Source of the DNA: Symbiodinium natans | Lineage: Eukaryota > Sar > Dinophyceae > Suessiales > Symbiodiniaceae | NCBI GenBank assembly: GCA_905221605.1 | Contig: CAJNDS010002188.1 | Coordinates: forward strand, 248,001-312,000 | Reading direction: 5' to 3' | DNA length: 64,000 nt | Shown: positions 34,536 to 46,155 of the stretch, piece after piece | Layout: each line of letters begins with the position of its first letter | Numbering within the stretch: the first letter of the stretch is position 1 | The notes under the pieces: model-generated | What the model was told of the DNA's origin: nothing | The model's input: the letters and a program-made list of their open reading frames with translations, nothing else | The model's database searches: none | Made by a program: the position numbers and the translations under genes

Positions 34536-37500
34536 TCAGAAATGAAGCACGTTCAGCTGAAAGCCGATCGTGCCTACAATTGCAGTGGAGAAATACACAA
34601 ACTTCTGCAGGACACCCAGCGTGACGCGGGTGTCCCACATGAAGAAGCCAGACTCACTGAGGCTCAGAAACAGAGACAGATTCATGTACTCCAGTTCTGA
34701 CTCTTCGTCATCACCATCCTGGGTTTTTAGGACATAAGGCTAGATCCGCGCGAACAGTTTCGCGCGAATTCTATCCTTACCGCCCCCACAAACACAAAGA
34801 CGAAAGTGCATCAACCCTACCCTTCGTTCCTTAGTACCCGCCAGGCATCAAGCATGCTAACCAAAGAAGGGAGTCTCGTGCAGTGAGCCGTCGTAGAGGC
34901 TGCGACATACCTTTTAGGGTTTAAGCTTTTAAGGTTTCCCTACCTTTGGGACTAGACCCTGGCAAAAAAAGCACATACTTTTTTGGGTATAAGTAGCTAT
35001 CATAGAAACCCGGAACCAAAAAAAGTAGGAAAGTCTAGTACTCCAAAACCCAGGTTCAGGGCCACCCGGTAACAATTTCGGGTTTCGACTCTCGCACTCG
35101 CGCAAGCAGGCAAGGATTCAGCCCAGCTTCGGGTACAGGGTTGACCGTTTAGGGTTGAGGGTTTAGGGCTTTTTTCTTGCCACCCGCCAAGCAACCCAGC
35201 CGCACTGCAGGGTAACATTTCGGGACGATGTACAGTTTCAACTGTGTTTCAAAAGGGTTTCGGGTTTCGGGTTTAGGGTTCAGGGTTTAAGTTCCCCTAG
35301 AGCTTCAGAGATCTTTCGGTGTCTGACACCTGCCTAGGGCCTAGCAGGCTGAGGGCCAACCAACACATGCAGGTTTAGGGTTTAGGGTTTAAGGGTTAAG
35401 GGTTAAGGATGTTAAGGATTAAGGGTTTAGGCTTTAGGCTTTAGGCTTTAGGCTTTAGGGTTTAGGGTTTAGTTGCAGGGGCAAGGGTTCTTTTGGCCAA
35501 AGAAGCCATACGAGCTATGACGATTACAACTGCAATAAGACCCCACAGTAATTAACCCGGAAACCCTGAGCCCTATGCCCAAAAAGCCGTCGCAGCGACC
35601 GAGGCACAACGAGCTGAGCAGGCTGCCCGCCACCACGAGATTCGGGAGCATGTGCAGCAGCAAACCCTGATGCTGGGGAGACTTCCCCCAAAACCCCAAC
35701 CTCGACATCCCCCCGGAAAGACGCTGAATTACATTGCTGCAGGTAAGATAGCCTGATATGAATCATGCGTCCTCATACGGCCTTATAACCAACCCTAAAC
35801 CCTAAACCCTAAACCCCTAAACCCCTAAAGCAGATGTCCTGTGTCTGTTGGCCCGAGTCTTTACATCGGTCGGAGCCCCTTCGCAGCCCAAAGCCGGATG
35901 GAACCGAAACCCGCATCACATTCATAGGGTTTAGGGTTTAGGGTTTAGGGTTTGGGGTATGGGGTTTGGGGTTGGGGCTTGGGGTTTGGGGTTACGACAA
36001 ACCTGGTGCATGTCGAAGAGTGCAGTGAAGGACACCAGCATCGTAGTCAGTGCCAAGGCCGCAGAGGTGAGCTGATACGTGCGTGAAGCCTGGCGCATGC
36101 AACCTGAGTTGCATGCTTCCGAAAAAAGCCCTCAAGTCTTAAGCAGATCTTCCTTGGCCAGGGTTTAGGGTTTAGGGTTTAGGGTTTAGGGTTTAGGGTT
36201 TAGGGTTTAGGGTTTAGGGTTTAGGGTTCAGGGTTTAGATTCTTGCGAAGACTCTCAGTGGAGCTGCCAAGGCACTTGTCATCTCTCGCCACTTGGCTCT
36301 GGCCTCCTGTCCATCAAGCAGTCCACCAAGCAAGGACCGCGCAAATGCAACGATGGTCAAGGAGACGCCACGCCAACACGCCACTTGCAAGTAGCAAGCT
36401 CCTGGTCATGGACCACACATTAAAGAGCCGTGTTTGACCATGTACCCTGCATGAAATGTAGTAGGCAAGAGCAAGCACAGACAGCAAGAGGTGTGTGTGT
36501 GTGTGTGCACGCGTCTGTCCTAGAAGTGCGGCTGAAGCAAATGCGTGCGGGACGATCTTCAGGGCGAGTTCTTCATGCAGCTCCAGTTGAAAGGCATACA
36601 TCCATATGCGGACTGCCAAGATTGCCATCCAAAGAAACACCTCGCTGTGTGGGCATGACTCAGAGGGACGCCGCAAACGACACATGAAAAGAGCACACGG
36701 CAAGTTGCCTGAATCCGCCGAAGCCTCAGGCCGTAGTTGTATGGGTAGCACAAAGCAGGTACCCACCTCTAATCCCCTCCGGTGACATGGGCTCCTCGCC
36801 CTGTCTGGTTGTGTTTGCTTGGAATGGGTACAACTGCAGCATTGGGGGCCGACCATAGGGGACAGACACCAAAAGCGCCGCCACAGGCACGGCTTTCTTT
36901 GTTTTTTTTGCTTTATCTCTTGGGTCGCGCAGCGGTAAAAAATTTATGTATGGGCAGTTTTGGGGTCAGGGCTAGTTCATCATTACGTGGCATGTCGTAC
37001 CTTGGGGTACCCAAAGCAGTGGTGGTGGGCCCCTGGCTCTCACCCGCTTGCCATGTAGTAAACCTAGCGGTATCAAAATGACCAAAGCCAGGGGGCCATA
37101 GTGAAGCCATCGGCGACCTTCTGTCTCCAGAACTGATTCTCCAAGTCTGCGAGATGAATGCTTGCCTCCATTCACATCTCTCTGACTTTGTGATCTGGGA
37201 TGGGTAGTTGCACAGATTCTGCACAGCTACTCGTACTAAATATTACTTATTTTGCTATATTTTCTCGTCACGAATGGCAAGGGTGGCATGTTGTGTTCTA
37301 TCTTCATGGTCTAAGCTATGCACACGCGCTGACCCAGGTTCCTTCAAGTGCTCAGTTATCAGTATCTGCATCTGCGCACTCTTGAAGTAGTGCCGCAACC
37401 CACCGCAGGAAGCGATAGCCAGTGCAGCTCCCAGAGCAACGGCCACATCCGTCGCGGGCCAGCCGGTGCAGTCGACGTCGGGTTGGGCTGAACAGACACT

Positions 37501-38733
37501 CAGGTTACTGGCACCAAGCGCAATGCACCCCAAGCTCAGCAGCAGCACCAGGCTGTGGTAGGCCTTTGAGAGGAACATCATCCTAGGATCCAGATCTTCA
37601 CACTGATCTTTTGGATTCTCGATCCATCGCTGGACCAGCGGCGTCAGGCCACAGAAGCGTGTCCAACATTCGAAGACAATCAACAAGCGCCGCCCTGCTG
37701 TGACGACACCTCAGGGCAACCTACATCATCAGCTCTCACGAAGGCCTACCGAGTATACTGGACTACGAAGGCCGAAAGCCTTATAAACCTTAATACAAGG
37801 TTTTTGGGACATAGTGGGGGACACATTGCGTCACAAGCCTCCGTGGGAATGGGACTCCGGCACGTCACTGGGAATGCGAAGGCTGGTGCCATTGGTTGCG
37901 GTTGAGACGGGGATGAGCTGAACCTCGCGATGTCGGAAGACATTGCTCAAGGACGCGGCATGGCTGTTGCTGGCGTTGGACTTGGGCGTCTCGGGGACAT
38001 TGGGCGGAATGATCTGGTGAGCCTGATCCGATGTGGAGATCCCTAAGTCCTGGGCTTTGGCCAGACTCACGCCCGGGCCGTCCTCATCTGAGGCACTGGG
38101 AATGGTCTGCGGCAGGATGTTTGCAATTGAAACGCTCTTGGCAGACATAGCCATCGAGGTGAGGCCCATTGATGCACCAAGGTGCGTGCCACTCCTCTTC
38201 CAGCTACTATTCTTCATGGCTGACTTCATCACTCTTTCCCCTAACATCTGATCAATGTCATCAAAGTCAGACAACCGGGCCGATGAGATTTCGGGCGTTT
38301 CAGGCTTGGAGATCTTGGAGTTGATCGGCTTGGAATGCCGGGAGATGATGGAAGCGGAGGAACCTTGGCTTATTAGGTGAGGCTCAGAGGGAAGCAGCAA
38401 AGCCTTGCTGAGCTTCTCCTCGATGACGGCCATTCTGCGGTGCACATTCTGTATCTCCTGCCACTGCTGTTCACCAAGTCGGAGAAGACTGTTCAACTTA
38501 TCGTCGGCTGACGGTTCGGGTCCTGTCTCCTCGAGGATCGAGTCTTGATCCTCGAGGAGGATCGATTGCCGAGAGCTTGCAATGGAAGACTTGCGCCCTT
38601 GCCCCAGAACCAGGTCTGACTCCGAGGCTTTCTCTTCACCTTCATCCACCTCTTGGCCGGAGGCTGAGGGCATTGGCAGATACCTAAGTGAATTAAGCAC
38701 TTGTGGACTCGGACCTGTCTTCGGCCTAGACAT
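34536..38733 (-). CDS. Membrane protein with long soluble N-terminus (unknown family)
   Basis: Starts at ATG 38733, with an in-frame TAG 12-14 nt upstream. Exon 1 (38733-37839) encodes about 298 mostly disordered residues rich in Ser, including MSRPKTGPSPQVLNSLRYLP and a coiled-coil-like segment LGEQQWQEIQNVHRRMAVIE. It ends GGAG|GCTTGTG; exon 2 from 37694 (CAG|GGCGG) joins in frame and reads LLIVFECWTRF, then SLVLLLSLGCIALGASNL and TDVAVALGAALAIASCGG, two membrane helices. Further exons include one about 37175-37050 (LHYGPLALVILIPLGLLHGK), 36103-36003 (TYQLTSAALALTTMLVSFTA, good CAG acceptor and CAG|GTTTG donor) and one near 35720-35570 (LLLHMLPNLVVAGSLLSSLC). The last exon, 34718-34536, reads DGDDEESELEYMNLSLFLSL, then VLQKFVYFSTAIVGTIGFQL and TGA. 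A receptor- or channel-like topology is inference. Middle exons are incomplete. Confidence 0.6.
36163..36239 (+). repeat. Telomere-like array (TTTAGGG)n
   Basis: About 11 units inside the membrane-protein gene above, next to the probable exon EARAKWREMTSALAAPLRVF (about 36310-36240). Confidence 0.9.
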
Positions 38734-39699
38734 GCTGGCGCTCTTCTACCGCTACAGCTGTTGCGGCGTGTGCCCCTAGCTGTGATGGGCTGCGCTGCTT
38801 CTTTGGTCACTCTAGTCAGCTTGAGACAGCGAGCGGGATGTCAAATGTTCAGTAGGGGCCACGTCAAAGAAACAGCAGCAAAGGCGCCTGTGCATAACAA
38901 GCACTTATACAAACCCCAACACCTCAAGCTTGGTAAGTACTTATGCGTAACATTCATGGAGTAACCCTTTTCGCAACTGGACTGGAATGGACTGCCAGGA
39001 GAAGACGCATCTCTCAGCCAAACCCCAAACCCTAAACCCTAAACCCCAAACCCTAAACCCTAAACCCTAACTAGGGGTTCGGGTATGGCATCCTGTGGAC
39101 CCGGCAGTCTTCACGAGGAGGCTGGTCCCTGGGCCACCAGAGTCTTCTGGGCATGCAGGGTTTGGGGTTTAGGGTTAGGGTTTAGGGTTTCGGGTTTAGG
39201 GTTTGGGGTTTAGGGTTTAGGGTTTGGGGTTTAGTCGCTTTTGGGGTTTAGGGTTTGGGGTTTTCTTCCAGCAAACAGGCAGCATGTAAGAGCAGACACC
39301 GCCAAACCACCCAAGCCGATGCATCAATGAAGTCGAAAGACCTGCAATGAGCAGAACCTAGAACTACGGCTGTCAACAACATCACCAAACCCAAGGCAAA
39401 AAATCCGGCACATCCCACTCGTCAGGCTTACACCTTCCTAGCGCAAGGTCCTTTAGACCGAGAGGCCAGCGCCGTTCTCCAGACAGGGTGTAGTGTTTGG
39501 GGCTTGGGGCTTACTCGGAGCTGTCTCTGACATCTGATTTGGGGTTTAGCTCGGGCACAGTGCACCTTGATCATGCGATCCCTTATGGAAACACACTTTT
39601 CCTAAACCCTAAACCGCGAAGCCTTGCGCATACGGCTTCGAGAACGTCTAAGCCCACAGGGCACCCTTGGGGTGCAAGCCGTTGGGCGCATGCTCGACC

Positions 39700-39860
39700 T
39701 GCAGGCCCAGCCTCAGGGGTTAGGGGGTTGCGGGGTTAGGGGTTAGGGGTTTAGGGGGTTAGGGGGTTAGGGGGTTAGGGGCTTAGGGGCTTAGGGGTTT
39801 AGGGTTTAGTGTAGGGGTTCAGGGGTTCAGGGGTTTGGGGTTTAGGGCTGAGGCAAAGGG
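39700..39860 (+). repeat. Degenerate telomere-derived repeat (GGGGTTAGG variants)
   Basis: Units such as GGGGTTAGG, GGGGCTTAG and GGGGTTCA with 7-9 bp periods. No gene visible between 39020 and 39990 that I can support; short open segments exist on both strands. Confidence 0.75.
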
Positions 39861-39985
39861 TTCAGAGGTTAGTATTGGGACATATATGGGATTAAGTGTT
39901 GTCTCGGAAAATCGCACTCTGACACGGCAGGCAAGGATTGGTCGGACTAGGTTTGGGGTGGTTGGGGGTCTCTAGGATTGGGGCT

Positions 39986-40080
39986 CGGGATGTTCACCCC
40001 TTTTCTAACAGTCCTTAATAGGGATTCTAGTACCCCGCTTTTTCTCCCAATTAAGAATGTTCGCATAAGGGGGAGGGATG
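39986..40080. mobile_element. F2 TIR element
   Basis: Starts CGGGATGTTCACCCC and ends TAAGGGGGAGGGATG, with inner TAGGGATTCTAGTACCCCG. Matches the F2 arms and core of 9298-9425. Confidence 0.65.
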
Positions 40081-40258
40081 CAGGGTTCTGGGACATTTTT
40101 GTGACATTCTGGTGATCTTCCCTAAACCCTCAACTAAACCCTACACTGGCCCTAAGCCCCACACAATCCCTAAACCCCAAACCCTAACCCCAAAACCCCA
40201 AACCCTAAACCCTAAACCCCAAACCCTAAACCCTAATCCCAAACCCTGAACCCTACCC

Positions 40259-40374
40259 TACGTGGTCTCCATGCCGGTCCATGCCATGTTGGGGAACAGA
40301 CGGCGCATACGCTCTCGCAATGCTGATGGTGAAGGCCTGCCGGGGCCAACTGACTTCGGGGCCAGGGAAGCCTT
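40259..40374 (-). CDS. Probable exon, unknown protein
   Basis: After acceptor CCAAAAAG the minus strand reads ASLAPKSVGPGRPSPSALRE, then RMRRLFPNMAWTGMETT, then TAG abutting a telomere-like array. Good codon bias. It may continue the small gene at 40521-40715. Confidence 0.45.
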
Positions 40375-40520
40375 TTTGGGATATTAGATGAAGGATGGGA
40401 TTAAGATCGGATGAAGAACATCTCCACATACCAGAAGAACATCTCCACATTATACCAGCATGCAGAAAGCTCCAATCTGGTGAGGAGTTGGGCAGCTGAG
40501 AAGCTTGCGCAACGCGCACG

Positions 40521-40715
40521 TCATTTCGAGGCCCTGGCGACTGGCCGCTTGATGGACAGTGTCAAAGCCTTAGGACTCCCCCCCAACTCCACAGCCCCAC
40601 TCTGAGGCCCCAAAGATGCAAAAAAAACATCCGAAGAAGCCGAGGACTGTGCAGTATCCGCCTTTAACCGTTCCAAAAGGGCCTGACCAGCACATCTCGG
40701 CCCTTTCTCGCCCAT
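40521..40715 (-). CDS. Small protein or first exon, unknown
   Basis: ATG at 40715 lies 10 nt after the polypyrimidine-AG signal CTCTCTTTGCAG, which would suit a trans-spliced leader acceptor (dinoflagellate mRNAs receive a spliced leader; use here is inference). It reads MGEKGPRCAGQALLERLKAD, then VELGGSPKALTLSIKRPVAR and TGA at 40523-40521, 64 aa. It may instead be the first exon of a longer protein with the donor before the TGA. Confidence 0.45.
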   Translation of the reverse strand: MGEKGPRCAGQALLERLKADTAQSSASSDVFFASLGPQSGAVELGGSPKALTLSIKRPVARASK

Positions 40716-41085
40716 CCCCGGAACACTGCAAAGAGAGTCGTTGCTCTGTGGCTTCGGCTTTCAAATCTCATGACAACTTCCAATCTCAAATATCTTCCTG
40801 TAGCTAAGCATGTCATGAACAAACTTCAATGAGGCAGGGTGCCTCTCAAATTAATGGACTTATGCGGTGCCTGCGAACTGCCTCTGGCTCCGTTCACCTC
40901 CACGATACTGTCCCCATGCCTGGGCACGAGGCCATCGGCACTATTCAATGCCAGTTACAGTTGAGAAGTGTGTGAACATGACGCTTGGCACGTCTGAATT
41001 GCGCAGCTGCTCTGTGACATTTTGCACTTGCAAGCACCTCACCTGCATTTTTCGCACAAGCACGCAATGGTTGCGGACGCCTCAC

Positions 41086-44000
41086 TCAGAGCACTCTGGG
41101 CGCTGGAGGTGCCGCGTAGTACCTGTACCAATCTTTCATGCGGGCTGGGCTGGCACCCAGGTACCAGGCAACGATGATGCACGTGTTCCTCAGATGGCAT
41201 GGCGGATACCCGCAAGTGCCCAAAGGGCACATGTCTGGAACAACTCTGATGCTACCTTAGTGAAGCTGAGAGTCAGCAGTTGTTGCTTCAACGGACCCAT
41301 CGCCAGCATTCGCCTTGCTGATGTGGTCACGGCCAGCGGGAGGAAACGGAAAGCTCTACGGTTGAGCTTGGCCATCCGCATGGCCTCAGCGAGCTCGGGA
41401 ATCCTCCCTAAAACTTGGCATCTAATCCTCCAAACCTCATGATCATGAGTGTGACACCCACCGGCTCCTCTTGACCATTTCCCAGACTAGGGGGTACCCC
41501 ATGTAGAATAGAATCCCCTTAATAAAGGGACCCCCACAAGGGTACCCACATTTCGGAAGCCCCCTCTTGCCCTCCCCGTAAACCCCAAACCCTAAACTAA
41601 ACCCTAAACCCGAATCCCTAAACCCTGAACCCTAAACCCTAAACCCAATGAGTCTCTGAAGCACATGTGTAGTCTCAGTCCCTGGCGAGGTCCACATCCT
41701 CCAAAAGAGGCCACTCCCTCCAGGTCTGAGGGTTAGGGTTTAGGGTTTCGGGTTTGGGGTTTAGGGCTTGCTTCCAGCTCAAAGAGGAACCATTTAGTAC
41801 TACTTCATGTATCACTGTAGACGATTCGACTGTCCGACTTGCAGCAAGACTCTGTGGGCTGCGCAGCTGCTACAGTACGCTGCTGGATAAACGTGCCTGT
41901 AGCCTTCCAGCTGTTCGAAAGCTTTTCGCCGGACGAAGATGCCCCGATCCCCGAAAACCAGGCGTGGAGTCCGGCAGAAGGCCGTGCGGGTTAGCCAACC
42001 TAAGATGCACAGCTTCTCCTAAACCCTAAACCCTAAACCCTAAACCCTAAACCCTAAACCCTAAACCCTAAACAGAAAGGAACCCGAGTTGAAGAACAAG
42101 AAAGAGCTCATCCAGAACATTCCAGAACTGAGCCAACCAGCTCCACAACCGCAATGTAGCACTCTCCGACTCCTCGTCAAAGCGCAACTCGAAGCACCCT
42201 CCCTGGATATCGGGGTCGCACAGCGCCACCTGCCCAGCTCTCAAGCACACCCATTTTTCAGGATGTTCCCTCTTCTACTAAGGGTCCTTGATGAAGATGA
42301 TAATCGGGGTACTATAATCCCTATTAGGAACTATTATTTTCATATAACATCCCAACCCAAAATCACCAGAGGCGAAGACCCTTGGAGTTCTTGGGGCAAT
42401 TTCTTGTTGCGTTGGATTCTTGGCCCCTCTCTTTGCAACAGGCGAGGCGGGGAGTGCGAGTGGCAGCCCACCCCATCCAAGCAGGCTGCGTTTACAGCGC
42501 GACCCCGCGCATGTTTAACATGCGCCAGTTTTCAGCAGGCTGCAGAACTTCGAAGGCAGCCAAGCTTTGCAAGTGTATGCCATCTGCGTTGGATAAGACC
42601 ACCCGACATTAGCAACAGCTTCATCCAGATATTCCTGCAGAAGCGCCCTCTGAAAACCAAAAGCTGCATGTACCATCTGCAAGCGAGAGCATGCATGCGT
42701 GCGCGATAGCCCAACCCAGCGCAACGTCGACACCAAATGCTCCCTAAACCCAAAACCCTCAAGCCTCAACCCCCAAAACCCACTACGATTATTGTTGCTA
42801 TTATTCTTCTTCTTGTTCTCATGATTACAATCAGTATTATCAGTATTACTATGATTTTTATAGTTCAGCTATACTTACGATTACTACATTCAGAACTGGC
42901 CTGGAGCTCGGCTAAAGCTCCAGCGGGCAGGTGGGTATCGGCGTGGAGGAAGAGGAGGACAGGTGCCTTCAGGGATCGGACACTTCGAAAAGTTGGGGAC
43001 CCTTATAAGGGACCTTAGGGTTTAGGGTTTAGGGTTACTTCGGGGTTCTTTTGGGGCTACTGAAGTCTTACATGGGGACTGTTTGAGGTATGCATGTAGG
43101 GGAATAAGAGAAAGGGTCCCTTCTAGGGGTCCCTCCTTTGACCCCTCAATGCTCGACGTGCCACTCCAAGGGCCTTTCCTCCCTACAAGGTCCTTTGGGT
43201 CTACTTACCCTGAAGCATGAAGCCCTTTGAAAACCCTTACTAAAACCCTAAACCCCAAACCCCAAACCCCAAACCCCAAACCCCAAACCCCAAACCCCAA
43301 ACCCCAAACCCCAAACCCTAAACCCTAAACCCTAAACCTTAACAACTCCTTAGACAGCCCTCTCCAAGGCTACACACGTAGACCCAACTCCAGGAACCTC
43401 AGTGCTCTGTGCCCCTGCGTTCATTTGCAGGGACCGGCCCTTCTCCGACGCGAGGACACGTGCTCCGCAGCTTGCCGCCACCTCCTTTGTGCGGTCCTTA
43501 GCGCAAGACGCGCTGGCGCAGGAGCTGAAACTCATGGGTTCAAGGGCTGAAAGGGTGAGGGCCTACAGGGGAGGGGTTCGGGGGGCTGTTGGGGGATCAG
43601 AGGGTTCTAGGGGATTGGGCATGGACTTCTAGACGCTGAACGCCGAAACTTGTGCTACCCAAACGGGCCTTCAGCGGTGGATCAGCCCACAGCAACCACC
43701 TACAGCCACCTACAGCCTGCTGCACCTTTAGCTGATTCTAGACTTGAACAGAAACCCAAACCGCCTTAACCGGGAGTTGGTTGCTTCTTGACTCTGGGGG
43801 AGAGGCAAGATGGCCCGAAACCCCCAAAGTCCTCGAGGGGGTCCCATGAGTCGTCCAAGCGTGGGAGATGAATACCATGAACCCGAAGACTTTAAGCCCG
43901 AGAACTTCGTCAAAGTACACGGCACCTTTACTTCAAAAGTTGCTCTGCAGTGCGCCCAGAGTGCTGGTGGAAAAGCAAGGGGTGTTAGGGCCTCACATGA

Positions 44001-44641
44001 ACATAAAGGATTTAGGGTTCAGCATAGAGGGCCTCGCGGAAAGGCATCTGACTGCTATGGCTAAGCGCGCCACATCTACAAGGTCTAGAAGTACGAACCC
44101 TAAACCCTAAACCCGAAACCCGAAACCCGAAACCCTAAACCCTAAACGACTCCCATCATCCTACGGCTTTTTGGAGAGGCTCGGAGGAGCCCGGATCGAC
44201 CACCACCACCTCGCTGGGAGGAGGCTCCTGCGAAAGGGGGGCGCTCAGAGTTCGGGGTTTAGGGTTTAGGGTTTAGGGTTGGGATGTTCCCCGTGGTCCT
44301 CAGGGAGGCCTTAAAGGCCGCTTAAAGTACTGCAATAAGGATTCTGAAGAAAAATCTCCCAAAAGCAGGGGACCCTTACAACCACCACCAAAATGACCGG
44401 CTCAGGGCTTTTGGGCGGGGACTGCGGGGGCTGCGGGCTGCAGAGCTCCTGGTCGAATACCGTGCGTAGTGTTGCAGGCAGAGTCTTCTCCTTGCACGTT
44501 GCCATCGAATGCTCGCCCGCGCCGCACACAGAAGCCTAGAGATCCTAAAGACACAGCACTGCTCTAAAGTCTCCACAGCCAGGCTTGCTCCTCATTCATC
44601 GCCGGGATGACCACGGCAATTCGCAAAGCGGAGGAATCCAT
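41086..44641 (-). CDS. Family 2 glycosyltransferase (TIGR04283-like), about 10 exons
   Basis: Exons: 44641-44591, 44490-44449, 44227-44168, 43484-43398, 42966-42901, 42229-42142, 41999-41897, 41469-41436, 41393 to about 41248, and about 41201 to 41086 (TGA). Seen in order: IAVVIPAMNE, EKTLPATLRTVFDQ, SEVVVVDPGSS (nucleotide-sugar Asp), CGARVLASEKGRSLQMNAGA, VLLFLHADTHLPAGALAELQ (HAD, the DxD-like metal site), GGCFELRFD, RLVFGDRGIFVRRKAFEQLE, HDHELAEAM, FLPLAVTTSARRMLA and AWYLGASPARMKDWYRYY. The order, spacing and motifs match the GT-A fold GT2 group known from bacteria as rSAM/selenodomain-associated transferase 2. Sugar and acceptor are unknown. Introns 1-7 use GA, GA, GC, GT, GC, GC and GC donors and keep frame. 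The 42-nt gap 41435-41394 is also in frame and may be coding. The last splice (GA-AG, 47 nt) is the least certain. Confidence 0.85.
41487..41564. mobile_element. F1 TIR element inside glycosyltransferase intron 7
   Basis: Starts ACTAGGGGGTACCCC and ends GGGTACCCACATTTCGGAAG followed by CCCC. GGTACC occurs in both arms. Flanked by a telomere-like array (41577-41648) in the same intron. Confidence 0.65.
42018..42074 (+). repeat. Telomere-like array (CCCTAAA)n in a glycosyltransferase intron
   Basis: About eight units between glycosyltransferase exons 6 and 7, another direct case of a telomere-like array as intron body. Confidence 0.9.
42260..42354. mobile_element. F2 TIR element inside glycosyltransferase intron 5
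   Basis: Starts AGGATGTTCCCTCTTCTACT and ends ATATAACATCCCAACC, with inner GATAATCGGGGTACTATAAT. Located 31 nt upstream of exon 6. Confidence 0.65.
43236..43340 (+). repeat. Variant telomeric array (CCCCAAA)n
   Basis: About ten CCCCAAA units in a row then four CCCTAAA units, so a TTTGGGG variant has been homogenised. Located in glycosyltransferase intron 4. Confidence 0.9.
44279..44390. mobile_element. Possible F2 element in glycosyltransferase intron 2
   Basis: Starts TTGGGATGTTCCCC, the F2 arm, within intron 44448-44228. The opposite arm (AGGGGACCCTTACA) is poorly conserved, so this may be a decayed copy. Confidence 0.4.
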
Positions 44642-44825
44642 GATGCTAAATGGGGTTGGATGCTTGAAGCTTGTTGGTGAGGATGTCACGTGGTGTGGCC
44701 TGGTGCTCCACTTTCGCTCCCAACAGTTGACACGTGACACCACGTGTGTGAGAATGCTGGCGTCAACACCGTTGAGCCACACGCACGGCAAGCGATTACG
44801 CGCAGGGAAGCTTCGCCACACATAT

Positions 44826-44930
44826 GGGGGTTTACGATATTAGGGGTACCTTATTGGTTCCTTATAAGGGGAATCCTTCTATTTGGGGTCTATATTAGGG
44901 GTCCCCTATTTTCGTAAAACCCCCATATCT
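44826..44930. mobile_element. F1 TIR element, well conserved
   Basis: The plus strand starts ATATGGGGGTTTACGATATT followed by AGGGGTACC and ends GGGGTCCCCTATTTTCGTAA followed by AACCCCCATAT. The arms match over about 24 of 26 bases. It lies about 185 bp upstream of the glycosyltransferase ATG, in the 5' leader or an upstream intron. Confidence 0.8.
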
Positions 44931-45117
44931 CACCAACCTACAGATTGTCTACTGCTGTCTGTCGCCCGCTGCTGCTCCGTGAGCCCGGCTGAAGCATGAG
45001 ATCTTCGTCCTCTTGCGCTTCATTATATGCACCTCAGCATGCACGCGGCTCAGAAAGGAGAGGGCTTGCACGCGTGGGTCTGCTGGACGTCCCTTCTTCA
45101 GGCTCAGCTGCTCTCTC

Positions 45118-45150
45118 TGTCTCTCTCTCTCTCTGCCTCCTTCTTCTTCT
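45118..45150 (+). repeat. (TC)n microsatellites
   Basis: CT-rich runs here and at 45298-45330, 45915-45940, 46025-46045 and 50667-50690. The region 45000-46150 holds no gene I can support on the minus strand beyond a weak frame at about 46142-46050 (MIHLWASLSLPGRSHSPESE). Confidence 0.8.
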
Positions 45151-46155
45151 TCTTCTCTGAGGGCTTAGGGGGGTTGCACCCAAGCGGTGCAGGTGGGTAT
45201 GTGTAACCATTGCTCTTTCTTTAATTTCTTTGATTTGTTTCTATCTTCTGCTTCTGTGCGGTCTCAAGAAGGGGAGGCCCTTCCAAGACGCCCATGTCGC
45301 TCTCTCTCTCTCTCACTCTCTCTCTTTTCTTTTCTGTATTTGTTGATCTTCTTATTCTTCTTCTTTGTATTCTTCCAGTTTCCCCCTGTCGAAGAATCTA
45401 CTAATTTCGGTCAGAAGAGGAAACGAGCAGGTGTTCAGATGTGTGGAACTCGATCCAGAAGGTGCATGGACGCCATTCGCTTCATGATCCTCAAACACCC
45501 CATCCTCAACTCAAGAACGATCCCTGTGGCAAAAACCTTTGAAGGACTCAAACATCGCAGAGTCCGAGCAGCCCCCTCTCACCTGCGCCACCAGGCTCCA
45601 CGCTCAGCTCACTCTTTTCAGTGGCTACCAGGCTACCAATGACTAGGTCCAGGTCGAGTCAGGGAGTCACGTAGACTCAGCCCTGGCTTTCCCGCTTTCC
45701 CCTGCACGGGGGCTGCAGTTGCTGTGTGTGGCTGTCTTCGCCTCTTTCTTGTGGCGAAGAGCTTCGCCACTGTGTGGAGAAGTAGGTGATGGTGTAGTGC
45801 TTGGTCTGACTTGCAGGAGAAGGCGCGACGGGCTCAAGCCACCGACAAGGGGCAAGTTCCCCCCAATGGTTCTCTTTCTATTATTTGATTGTTCTCTTCC
45901 TTCCTTCCTTCCTCAGCACTCTCTCTCTCTCTCTCTCTTCCTTCCTTGCTTCCTTCCACAACACATAACCCCCGAGGGGATCGTCCCGAAGGACGTGCTC
46001 TAGTGATCCAGTCGGTAGTGAAAACTCTCTCTCTCTCTCTCTCTTTTGGATTGCTTCCCCGACTGGCCATGTGCCAAAGCTCGGATTCGGGCGAATGGGA
46101 CCTGCCTGGCAAAGAGAGGCTGGCCCAGAGATGGATCATCACAGTTGTGCTGCAC

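Noticed and set aside
43810-44110. Two overlapping plus-strand ORFs of about 80 codons
   Set aside because: They lie inside intron 3 of the minus-strand glycosyltransferase, whose flanking exons splice in frame.
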